This document shows, piece after piece, positions 1 through 5,391 of a stretch of DNA of 6,596 bases; position 1 is the first letter of the stretch; each line of letters opens with the position of its first letter. Position numbers and translations under genes: made by a program. The DNA comes from Oscillospiraceae bacterium (GTDB lineage Bacteria > Bacillota > Clostridia > Oscillospirales > Acutalibacteraceae), in NCBI GenBank assembly GCA_028706415.1, contig JAQWBK010000038.1, positions 7,462-14,057 on the forward strand. Direction: 5' to 3'. Under the pieces are notes generated by a model. That model did not search any database and had not been told where the DNA came from. It was given only the letters and a program-made list of their open reading frames with translations.

Positions 1-17
1 AAGGAAGGTATATTAAT

Positions 18-932
18 ATGCCTATAGATACAAAGGAACTGATATTCAAGGAGCCGACGATCGACGATGCCATTTGGGCTGGCCCCATGCTTCGTAACGC
101 CGGCATGAAAATATGTGAGTTTTCCTTCAATACAATATGGATGTGGCGCAAATACTACGGCAATGAGATTGCCCGCGCAGGTGAGGTCATTTTTATACGC
201 TCAGGGGATGTGGAACCGCTGTATTTATTGCCGGTAGGGGGCGACATGCTTGAGAATATAAAGTTCCTGGAGAAATATCAGCATGATAAAGGCGAACAGT
301 TAATGATTTTTGGGGCAGACTCAAATATAAGGGAACAGATTGAAAACTGGTTCCCCGGCAACTTCGATTGGGAACCCTCCGAAGCGGATTTTGACTATAT
401 ATATAATACCGAGGATCTGGCATTCCTGAAAGGCAAGAAGTATCACAGCAAACGCAACCATATTGCAGCATTCAGCAATCAGTATGATTGGAGCTATGAG
501 TCTATAAACTCGGACAATTCTGATGAAGTTTTTGATATGGTGACAAAGTGGTGCCATGAGCGGGGGAATTGCAGTGATCCCGGCCTTCGCAGTGAGCGCA
601 AATCAATCGCAGAGGCACTTAAAAATATGAATAAGCTTTCGATATCCGGAGGGCTGATTAGGGTTGATGGCAGTGTGGTTGCCATGACACTGGGCTCCCC
701 CATAAGTGATGAGGTTTTTGATGTTCATGTTGAAAAAGCCCTGTCGGATTATGGTGGGGCATATGCGGTTATTAATTCGGAATTCGCCCAGCGGGAGATA
801 ATGGACAAGTATCCCCTAATTAATCGCGAAAATGATTTAGGGATCGAGGGGCTGCGGCGTGCCAAAAAATCCTATCGTCCGGTTCAGATTGTTGAAAAAT
901 ATCTTGCAACCGAAAAGATAACAAGAAAATAA
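18..932 (+). CDS. DUF2156 / phosphatidylglycerol lysyltransferase C-terminal-like protein
   Basis: A complete 304-residue protein of the DUF2156 (LPG_synthase_C) family, recognised by pattern only. This family has a tandem GNAT-like fold related to the aminoacyl-transferring domain of MprF. The recognisable stretches are an aromatic N-terminal part (residues 33-48, EFSFNTIWMWRKYYGN), the family-typical YIYNTEDLAFLKGKKYHSKR (127-146), a strand region with RVDGSVVAMTLG (215-226), and the C-terminal NRENDLGIEGLRRAKKSYRP (269-288). There is no signal peptide and no membrane segment, so unlike MprF it should be a stand-alone cytoplasmic enzyme. The ATG is preceded by AAGGAAGG at 1-8 with 9-nt spacing, which fixes the start. 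The GNAT gene begins 15 nt after the stop, so the two are probably co-transcribed. The promoter lies outside the window. The substrate is unknown; lipid or peptide aminoacylation is possible by homology but is not shown here. Confidence 0.85.
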   Translation: MPIDTKELIFKEPTIDDAIWAGPMLRNAGMKICEFSFNTIWMWRKYYGNEIARAGEVIFIRSGDVEPLYLLPVGGDMLENIKFLEKYQHDKGEQLMIFGADSNIREQIENWFPGNFDWEPSEADFDYIYNTEDLAFLKGKKYHSKRNHIAAFSNQYDWSYESINSDNSDEVFDMVTKWCHERGNCSDPGLRSERKSIAEALKNMNKLSISGGLIRVDGSVVAMTLGSPISDEVFDVHVEKALSDYGGAYAVINSEFAQREIMDKYPLINRENDLGIEGLRRAKKSYRPVQIVEKYLATEKITRK

Positions 933-947
933 AAGGGTGGGGTTGAT

Positions 948-1826
948 ATGCCGTTGGTGTTTGCGGGCATGGATATGGCTCCATCCCTGCGTAAAATCTG
1001 GCTTGATGCATTTCCGGAAGACGGTCCGGAGGATGTGGATTTCTTCTTTTCCCATGCCTTGAATTCGGAAAGCTGTGCTGCCTGGGTTCAGGACGGACAG
1101 CTTGTATCTATGGTCTTTCTTCTCCCCGGTGAATTGGCTTTTTCAAACGGCAGAAAGCTTGATCTTAAATATATCTATGCGGCGGCAACCCTTACCGAAT
1201 TCAGGGGGCGCGGAATTTTCGGCAACCTGTTAACCGGGGTGCATGAGCTTATGCGGGGCAGGGGGGTTGATGCCTGCTTCCTCCGGCCTGCACAGCCAAG
1301 CCTTTTCAACTATTATCCGAGATTTGGTTATAAACCGTATTTTTATAATACAACCCAGAGTATTGAGACGGGAAGAAATTTTGAGGTGAGCGGCGGAGGA
1401 AGGGATATAAGCCTTGATGCTTCTGCAGAATCGCCGCAAAAAATAGCAGACCTTAGAAACCGCCTGCTGAAAGATCATTCTGTTTGGGTAAAGTGGCCTG
1501 AAGGGCTGTTGGATTTGGCGGTTTTGCAGGCCCAAAGATTTGGCGGAACGGCTATCCCCCATGAAAAGGGTTTTGCTATTTGCGAAAAGGATGGAGACAA
1601 GGTTTGGATAAGGGAGTGGCTTTGCCGTCCCGGGTATGAGGCGGCTCTCGGCAGGGCGGTGGCAGAACGCTTTAAGGTTTCGGGCTTTGAGCTCAGACGG
1701 CCCGCCCGTCCCGAGGATATTAACAGCCATGTTTTTGGCATGATTAAGCCCCTCAATAATGGGGCAGATAATTTGATTGATGAATATAAGGACAGGCTCC
1801 CCTATATGGGACCGGCATTTGACTAA
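948..1826 (+). CDS. GNAT family N-acetyltransferase
   Basis: A complete 292-residue protein. The acetyl-CoA binding signature is visible as KYIYAAATLTEFRGRGIFG (74-92); R86-G87-R88-G89 fits the pyrophosphate loop, although the usual last small residue (RxxGxG/A) is Phe91 here. A second GNAT landmark, LFNYYPRFGYKPYF, lies at 119-132. The N-terminal half therefore carries the canonical domain. Residues from about 150 onward look like a second, degenerate GNAT-like half, as in Eis-type acetyltransferases, but the length is shorter than Eis (about 400) and I see no SCP2-like C-terminal domain. The SD is the G-rich AGGGTGGGG at 934-942, just after the upstream stop. The partner gene also has a tandem GNAT-like fold, so the pair may act on related substrates; this is inference. 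The acceptor substrate cannot be read from the sequence. Confidence 0.85.
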   Translation: MPLVFAGMDMAPSLRKIWLDAFPEDGPEDVDFFFSHALNSESCAAWVQDGQLVSMVFLLPGELAFSNGRKLDLKYIYAAATLTEFRGRGIFGNLLTGVHELMRGRGVDACFLRPAQPSLFNYYPRFGYKPYFYNTTQSIETGRNFEVSGGGRDISLDASAESPQKIADLRNRLLKDHSVWVKWPEGLLDLAVLQAQRFGGTAIPHEKGFAICEKDGDKVWIREWLCRPGYEAALGRAVAERFKVSGFELRRPARPEDINSHVFGMIKPLNNGADNLIDEYKDRLPYMGPAFD

Positions 1827-1872
1827 ACGGGGATATTAACTTGAGGTGACCTTGAAGGAATAATCGTCAATC

Positions 1873-1922
1873 CCTTTTTCAATTCGGTTTTATGTCCTTC
1901 CCGGGCATGAAACTCAAAAAGG
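1873..1922 (+). promoter_or_regulatory. Possible two-stem RNA structure overlapping the DJ-1 gene's SD
   Basis: In the 109-nt gap before the DJ-1 gene, an inner stem pairs GTTTTATG (1887-1894) with CATGAAAC (1906-1913): 8 bp with one G-U pair around an 11-nt loop. An outer stem pairs CCTTTTT (1873-1879) with AAAAAGG (1916-1922), a perfect 7 bp. The right arm of the outer stem contains the beginning of the Shine-Dalgarno region AAAGGAAG (1918-1925), so the folded form would hide part of the ribosome site of the ATG at 1936. No T-tract follows, so it is not a terminator. It resembles no riboswitch class I recognise. Folding energy was not computed and the structure may be fortuitous. I see no clear sigma-A promoter in the gap. 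Confidence 0.35.
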
Positions 1923-1935
1923 AAGTGGATTTAAT

Positions 1936-2472
1936 ATGGTAGTTGTGTTTTTGGCCGAGGGTTTCGAAGAAATCGAGGCACTGGCTGTGGTGGATATACT
2001 TCGCCGCGCCGAATTGAATGTAAAAACGGTGGGAATCGGAGGTCACACGATTCGCGGTTCCCACGGAATTCTTGTTACCGCTGATGTTGAGGATGTCAAC
2101 ATTACCGATGACGGATTGCAGGCAGTTGTTCTGCCCGGGGGAATGCCCGGCACATTAAATCTTGAAAAATCCCCGGTGGTTCAGCACTTTATTGATGTAG
2201 CGGTCGCGAGGGATCTCCCGATATGCGCAATATGTGCCGCCCCCTTGATATTAGGGCATCGTGGCCTGCTGAGCGGGCGGGAAGCGGTGTGTTACCCGGG
2301 ATTTGAGCAGGAATTAAAAGGGGCGAAGATTGTTTTGGAGGGAGTGGCCCAGGACGGTCGGTATATAACCGCAAAAGGGGCGGGGGTCGCCCTGGAATTT
2401 GCATTTCGTATAGTTGAAAAGCTGGTGTCTGCCCAGCAGGCACAATCGATCAGGGAGTCAATGCAATGCTAG
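1936..2472 (+). CDS. DJ-1/PfpI family protein (YajL/ThiJ-like)
   Basis: A complete 178-residue protein with the DJ-1 layout. It opens VVVFLAEGFEEIEA, where Glu14 matches the conserved acidic residue (Glu18 of human DJ-1) that tunes the nucleophile. VVLPGGMPGTLNL lies at 64-76. The nucleophile elbow ICAICAAP (96-103) places the reactive cysteine at Cys100, and TAKGAGVALEFAFRIVEKL (145-163) is the family's C-terminal signature. The length is near that of DJ-1/YajL (about 190). The position of DJ-1 His126 reads Tyr/Cys here (CYPGF, 119-123), so a protease-like triad is not evident. Family members have been assigned glyoxalase, deglycase, chaperone and redox-sensor roles, some of them disputed, so the exact activity is open. 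The SD is GGAAG at 1921-1925, upstream of ATG 1936. Its last 7 nt overlap the cyclo-ligase gene, which implies translational coupling. A role in carbonyl or oxidative stress is inference. Confidence 0.93.
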   Translation: MVVVFLAEGFEEIEALAVVDILRRAELNVKTVGIGGHTIRGSHGILVTADVEDVNITDDGLQAVVLPGGMPGTLNLEKSPVVQHFIDVAVARDLPICAICAAPLILGHRGLLSGREAVCYPGFEQELKGAKIVLEGVAQDGRYITAKGAGVALEFAFRIVEKLVSAQQAQSIRESMQC

Positions 2473-3071
2473 ATATTCGGCCGGTCAAGGCCAAGCTCAG
2501 GGAGCATTATAAAAAGCTTCGGCTGGATATGCCAAATGAGCAAAAAGCCGAGTATGACGGTAAAATTACCCGCAAGATTACGGGATTATCGCAGTATGAA
2601 CGGTGCAGTTTGCTGTTAAGCTATGTATCGACTGAAAAAGAGGTTGATACAATAGGGCTTATTAAAAAGGCCTTTGACGATAATAAGCGGGTGGCGGTTC
2701 CAAAATGTATTGATGGCACCCGTATAATAAAGTTCTACTATATTGAAAGCTTAGACCAGCTGAAATCGGGTTATTTCGGGATTAAGGAGCCCGACCCGAA
2801 TGAAAGTGAAGAGGTAATAAATTTTTCTGACAGCTTGTGTCTTGTGCCCGCTTTATGTTATGATTGGGAAGGATATCGATTGGGCTACGGGAAGGGGTAT
2901 TATGACCGCTTTCTTGCATCTTATGACGGAGTAATGGTTGGTGCTGCTTACAGCAGTTGTATTCGCCGCCGTCTGCCACACGGGAAATATGACCGGCCGG
3001 TTGAGCTCCTGGTTAGCGAGAGCTATATCCGTAAAACCCAGCGAACAGGGCGGTATAGCCCTACCTCTTAG
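2466..3071 (+). CDS. 5-formyltetrahydrofolate cyclo-ligase (MTHFS; ygfA/fau homologue)
   Basis: A complete 201-residue cytoplasmic enzyme of the 5-FCL family. It converts 5-formyl-THF to 5,10-methenyl-THF with ATP, recovering a folate form that otherwise inhibits one-carbon enzymes. Visible motifs are the N-terminal basic helix KAKLREHYKKLR (8-19), SYVSTEKEVDT (52-62), FGIKEP (104-109), and the signature LVPALCYDWEGYRLG followed by YGKGYYDRFL, spanning 126-150 in the ATP/folate site. The closing strand reads YDRPVELLVSE (175-185), where relatives usually have Asp instead of Glu before the hydrophobic pair. About 16 basic/polar residues follow, a slightly long tail. ATG 2466 lies inside the end of the DJ-1 gene (7-nt overlap) and has AGGGAG at 2452-2457 with 8-nt spacing, which supports this start. 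mltG follows 27 nt after the stop. Confidence 0.95.
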   Translation: MLDIRPVKAKLREHYKKLRLDMPNEQKAEYDGKITRKITGLSQYERCSLLLSYVSTEKEVDTIGLIKKAFDDNKRVAVPKCIDGTRIIKFYYIESLDQLKSGYFGIKEPDPNESEEVINFSDSLCLVPALCYDWEGYRLGYGKGYYDRFLASYDGVMVGAAYSSCIRRRLPHGKYDRPVELLVSESYIRKTQRTGRYSPTS

Positions 3072-3072
3072 A

Positions 3073-3095
3073 AATGACGGAAAGGAAAGGTCATT
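3073..3095 (+). promoter_or_regulatory. mltG ribosome binding site in the loop of a small hairpin
   Basis: AATGAC (3073-3078) and GTCATT (3090-3095) form a perfect 6-bp inverted repeat. The 11-nt all-purine loop GGAAAGGAAAG contains the Shine-Dalgarno sequence of mltG (AAGGAAAGG, 3082-3090), which sits 8 nt before ATG 3099. The SD is strong and decides the start. The hairpin could present the SD in single-stranded form, or it may be chance: the stem is short and its stability was not computed. Confidence 0.45.
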
Positions 3096-3098
3096 ATT

Positions 3099-4535
3099 AT
3101 GTCGGACGATCTTGAAAAATTATTAAACGATGCTGAGGCGAAAAAGCAGGCAAAACTGCTTGAGGAGGAGACAATCCGTCGTTCGCTTCGTATCGATGAG
3201 AGTACCGCCCAAAGGTTGGCAAAGGAACGGCATAATAAGGTGTCGGGTTTTAAGCTGAATATTGACCTTGAATCGTCCAATGATGAGCAGGCCGCCCAAC
3301 CGGTACGGGCAGGTGACGAACCCGCCCCAACCCAAGGTGAAAATCCTCCTGCAGACAGAACCGATGGTTTTGAAGACAATTCCTTCGACCCTCCCGAGCA
3401 GCCTGTTAAAACCGACGGTTTCAAGGGGGAAACAGGCAAAAGAAAGAAAAAAGCCCCCCGAAGCTCTTTCGGCTGCACACGGGGGATAATATACGGTGTT
3501 TTGGTGCTTGTGGCATCCGGCTTTTTGGCCTATTTCGGAATTGTGGGCGGGCTTGATTTAACAGGTCTGTTCAGATCCGACACAAAGGTGCCGGTAACCC
3601 TTACGGCCGAGCAGATCAAGGATGTTGATGAGGTCGCCCGCGTATTAAAAAAGGCCGGTGTAATCGACCAGCCCATGATTTTCAGCCTTTACTGCAAGGT
3701 AACCGGTTCGGGTAAGGGCTTCTTTCCCCAAGATGAGGCATCGTTATCTCCGGATATGGGGTATAAAGCAATAATAAACATACTCAAAACTGCCAAACGC
3801 GAAATAGTGCGGGTAACCTTCCCAGAAGGAATGACGGTCAAAGAAATTGCCGCAAAGCTTGAGAAAAACAAGGTATGCTCGGTGAGCGATTTTTATATAG
3901 CCATGAAAAAAGATAATTTGAACTATGACTTTTTAAAAGAAATCCCAATGGGAGACAAATATAAGGGAAGATTTGAAAGGTTAGAGGGGTATGTTTTCCC
4001 GGACAGCTATGATTTCTATGTCGGCAGCTCGGGGGAAACGGCGCTTCGCAAATTTCTGAATGCCTTTAACAGTCGGATTGATACGACCATGCGTGCCAAA
4101 ATAAAATCCAAGGGAATGGAGCTTAACGACACCATAATTCTCGCCTCAATTATCCAGTGGGAGGCAGCCAAAATCGATGATATGTACGGGGTATCGCGTG
4201 TTCTCCATAACAGGCTTAATAACCCCGATAAGTTCCCCAGGCTGGAATGTGATTCCACCTTGAGGTATATAGACAGTATCACCCCGCCTGTCAACGGCAA
4301 GAGGGTAAAAAACCCGGATTACAACACCTATGAACGAAAGGGTTTGCCGGTTGGAGCGATAAACAACCCAGGGCTGGATGCCATTGATGCAGCCATTAAT
4401 CCCTCAGATGATGATGAATATAAAGATCGTTATTACTTTGCCACCGATATGAAAACAGGAGAAACAAAGTTTTCAAGAACACTTGCAGAGCATGAAGCTT
4501 GGTGCAGAAGCCGCGGTATAGGGCTATACGGATAA
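3099..4535 (+). CDS. mltG: Endolytic murein transglycosylase MltG (YceG-like)
   Basis: A complete 478-residue single-pass membrane protein. MltG cleaves nascent peptidoglycan strands on the outer face of the membrane and is thought to set glycan chain release. Domains in order: a charged, Pro/Asp/Glu-rich cytoplasmic region (1-122) with a likely helical start and a KRKKK stop signal (114-118); one transmembrane segment (about 129-150); a LysM-like region (about 170-260, with VTFPEGMTVKEIAAKL at 239-254); and the YceG catalytic domain. Family motifs are LEGYVFPDSYDFY (295-307), ILASIIQWEAAK (347-358), HNRLN (370-374), LECDSTLRY (382-390), YNTYERKGLPVGAINNPGLD (408-427) and FSRTLAEHEAW (458-468). 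The Glu retained in the active-site segment is Glu355. The common EKE reads QWE, so the first Glu is Gln353. The cytoplasmic tail is longer than in E. coli MltG, as in other Firmicutes. It is probably the last gene of the DJ-1/cyclo-ligase unit. Confidence 0.95.
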   Translation: MSDDLEKLLNDAEAKKQAKLLEEETIRRSLRIDESTAQRLAKERHNKVSGFKLNIDLESSNDEQAAQPVRAGDEPAPTQGENPPADRTDGFEDNSFDPPEQPVKTDGFKGETGKRKKKAPRSSFGCTRGIIYGVLVLVASGFLAYFGIVGGLDLTGLFRSDTKVPVTLTAEQIKDVDEVARVLKKAGVIDQPMIFSLYCKVTGSGKGFFPQDEASLSPDMGYKAIINILKTAKREIVRVTFPEGMTVKEIAAKLEKNKVCSVSDFYIAMKKDNLNYDFLKEIPMGDKYKGRFERLEGYVFPDSYDFYVGSSGETALRKFLNAFNSRIDTTMRAKIKSKGMELNDTIILASIIQWEAAKIDDMYGVSRVLHNRLNNPDKFPRLECDSTLRYIDSITPPVNGKRVKNPDYNTYERKGLPVGAINNPGLDAIDAAINPSDDDEYKDRYYFATDMKTGETKFSRTLAEHEAWCRSRGIGLYG

Positions 4536-4612
4536 ACCGCAGCAGGTAATACTGTTCTCAAGTAAAAGCAAAAAAATGTTGCATGACCGGCCGCCGCCAA
4601 TAGGGTTACGGT
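4536..4612. other. Convergent gap between mltG and cobA
   Basis: This is a 77-nt gap between two converging genes. Both genes end with the same seven bases, TAAACCG, read in their own direction, giving a perfect inverted repeat (4533-4539 and 4609-4615) with both stop codons inside its arms. On the minus strand a T7 tract (complement of 4571-4576 and the adjacent A) follows a GC-rich stretch (about 4586-4598), which suggests transcript termination for cobA, but I could not draw a convincing GC stem directly before it. On the + strand there is no T-tract after mltG. No standard intrinsic terminator is claimed. Confidence 0.3.
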
Positions 4613-5134
4613 TTAGAGTTCGATGCCCTTACGCGCTTTTATCCCTTTGTCATAAGGATTACGAATCATTTTAATTTCGCTTATATAATCTGCCATGTCC
4701 ATAAGCCGCTCGGGTGGATTTCGCCCTGTTATTATGACCTCAAGCCCTTGGGGGCGGTTTTGCAGAAAATCATACAGCAAATCGGCATCAAGCAGATTTT
4801 CCGTAACGGCTGATACAGCCTCATCCAAAAGAAGCACATCCAGATTTACCGCCGATTCCTTTATTCTATTGAATAAAGCTGTATAGAATTCATATGCCTG
4901 TTTTCGATCTTCATGGGTCATGGTGAGAGTGAATTTTACCGATTTTAAAAAGGGATATATAACAATATTCTGGATTTCCTCCAGGATTTTAAGCTCACCC
5001 GAATTGCCGGGCTTTAAAAACTGCGCAATGCCCACGCCAAGTCCCTGCCCTGCCGCCCGGAGGCATAATCCCATGGCTGCGGTGGTTTTGCCCTTTCCGT
5101 CCCCGCAATAAAGATGTATCAACCCTTGTTCCAT
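4613..5134 (-). CDS. cobA: Cob(I)yrinic acid a,c-diamide adenosyltransferase (CobA/BtuR/CobO type)
   Basis: A complete 173-residue cytoplasmic enzyme. It transfers the adenosyl group of ATP to the cobalt of reduced corrinoids, making adenosylcobalamin precursors in biosynthesis or salvage. The family hallmarks are clear: P-loop CGDGKGKTTAAMG (10-22; Lys16, Thr17), Walker-B-like LLLDEAVSAV (101-110; Asp104, Glu105), IITGRNPPERLMDMADYISE (134-153), and the C-terminal RNPYDKGIKARKGIEL (158-173). Compared with Salmonella CobA (about 196 residues) it lacks the extra N-terminal segment, which is usual in clostridial forms. The SD is GAAAGGA, the complement of 5146-5152, 11 nt before the start. It stands alone on its strand, between two cell-wall genes, with no other cobalamin gene in view, so salvage of imported corrinoid is as likely as full synthesis. 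No cobalamin riboswitch fits the short leader. Confidence 0.96.
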   Translation of the reverse strand: MEQGLIHLYCGDGKGKTTAAMGLCLRAAGQGLGVGIAQFLKPGNSGELKILEEIQNIVIYPFLKSVKFTLTMTHEDRKQAYEFYTALFNRIKESAVNLDVLLLDEAVSAVTENLLDADLLYDFLQNRPQGLEVIITGRNPPERLMDMADYISEIKMIRNPYDKGIKARKGIEL

Positions 5135-5209
5135 TATAATTATTGTCCTTTCGTTGGATTTTCATCCTAAAATTCTTTTTAGAGGTGGCCTTTAGTAAAA
5201 TCGTGTTGT

Positions 5210-5267
5210 TATCAGTATATCAAACCCGCATTGAATAATAAAGAAAAAAGTGGAAAAAATACTGATA
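5210..5267. repeat. 9-bp inverted repeat pair TATCAGTAT / ATACTGATA
   Basis: TATCAGTAT (5210-5218) recurs in perfect inverted form as ATACTGATA (5259-5267), separated by 40 bp. The left copy covers the cobA -10 element. Two opposed copies of one 9-mer around a promoter could be regulator half-sites, but the region is AT-rich and one such match in about 250 bp is not very improbable by chance. Confidence 0.3.
5214..5242 (-). promoter_or_regulatory. Candidate extended -10 promoter of cobA
   Basis: Read on the minus strand, TGATATACT (complement of 5214-5222) is an extended -10 element: TGn followed by TATACT, which matches TATAAT at 5 of 6. The position 17 bp upstream (5237-5242) reads TTTATT, a weak -35, which the TG extension can offset. 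The predicted start, near 5207, gives a leader of roughly 70 nt before the cobA ATG at 5134. One arm of the 9-bp inverted repeat TATCAGTAT overlaps the -10. Confidence 0.55.
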
Positions 5268-5268
5268 T

Positions 5269-5285
5269 TAATTGACAATCAATTA
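5269..5285. repeat. 17-bp perfect dyad, possible operator
   Basis: TAATTGA-CAA-TCAATTA is a perfect 7-3-7 inverted repeat lying between the divergent cobA and murA promoters, directly after the right copy of TATCAGTAT's inverse. It contains TTGACA (5272-5277), a consensus -35 hexamer. The form suits a dimeric repressor site, but which protein binds, and which gene it would control, cannot be told from the sequence. The AT-rich composition lowers confidence. Confidence 0.4.
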
Positions 5286-5301
5286 TTTGTATTGTTAAAC
5301 T
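5272..5301 (+). promoter_or_regulatory. Candidate upstream promoter of murA
   Basis: TTGACA (5272-5277, perfect -35 consensus) is followed after 18 bp by TAAACT (5296-5301, 4 of 6 of the -10 consensus), which is preceded by TGT as an extended -10 element. It would start transcription near 5308, about 84 nt before murA. It is weaker in its -10 than the downstream promoter, and its -35 lies within the 17-bp dyad, so a bound protein could block it. Confidence 0.4.
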
Positions 5302-5330
5302 AAAAAACAAGTCACTTTGAATATTTAGGG

Positions 5331-5359
5331 TTGGTATTTTGTCAATATGGTGATATAAT
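5331..5359 (+). promoter_or_regulatory. Main candidate promoter of murA (extended -10)
   Basis: TTGGTA (5331-5336, 4 of 6 of the -35 consensus), a 17-bp spacer and a perfect TATAAT (5354-5359) preceded by TGA form an extended -10 sigma-A promoter. Transcription would begin near 5366, leaving a leader of about 26 nt that carries the murA SD. This is the best promoter in the window. Confidence 0.75.
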
Positions 5360-5377
5360 AGGAATGTTATTTTTAAT

Positions 5378-5383
5378 GAGGAG
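5378..5383 (+). promoter_or_regulatory. murA Shine-Dalgarno site, selecting a TTG start
   Basis: GAGGAG ends 8 nt before TTG 5392. An in-frame TGA at 5377-5379 closes the frame just upstream, leaving only GTG 5383 and TTG 5392 as possible starts before conserved MurA sequence. GTG 5383 overlaps the SD itself, so TTG 5392 is chosen; it also yields the family-typical N-terminus MEKIHI. Confidence 0.85.
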
Positions 5384-5391
5384 TGGGCTGT

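Noticed and set aside
1230..1730. Minus-strand open frame of 166 codons inside the GNAT gene
   Set aside because: Lies entirely antisense to a clear acetyltransferase gene, has no recognisable motif, and reads like a composition shadow rich in Pro, Arg and Ser.
1880..1922. Intrinsic terminator between the GNAT and DJ-1 genes
   Set aside because: The hairpin is followed by an A-rich sequence, not a T-tract, on the + strand, and no T-tract follows on the minus strand either.
3068..3478. Minus-strand open frame of 136 codons over the 5' part of mltG
   Set aside because: Ser- and Phe-rich antisense frame opposite the acidic N-terminal region of MltG; no domain and no credible expression signal.
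4536..4612. Rho-independent terminator for mltG or cobA
   Set aside because: A T7 tract exists on the minus strand, but no stable stem directly precedes it; on the + strand there is no T-tract at all.
5135..5260. Cobalamin riboswitch upstream of cobA
   Set aside because: The predicted leader is only about 70 nt and AT-rich, too short for a B12 riboswitch, and no B12-box-like sequence was seen.
5339..5359. TTGTCA (5339-5344) as the -35 of the murA promoter
   Set aside because: It is only 9 bp from TATAAT; TTGGTA at 5331 gives the correct 17-bp spacing.
5383..5385. GTG as the murA start codon
   Set aside because: It overlaps the SD sequence GAGGAG and would leave no spacing; TTG 5392 fits both spacing and family N-terminus.
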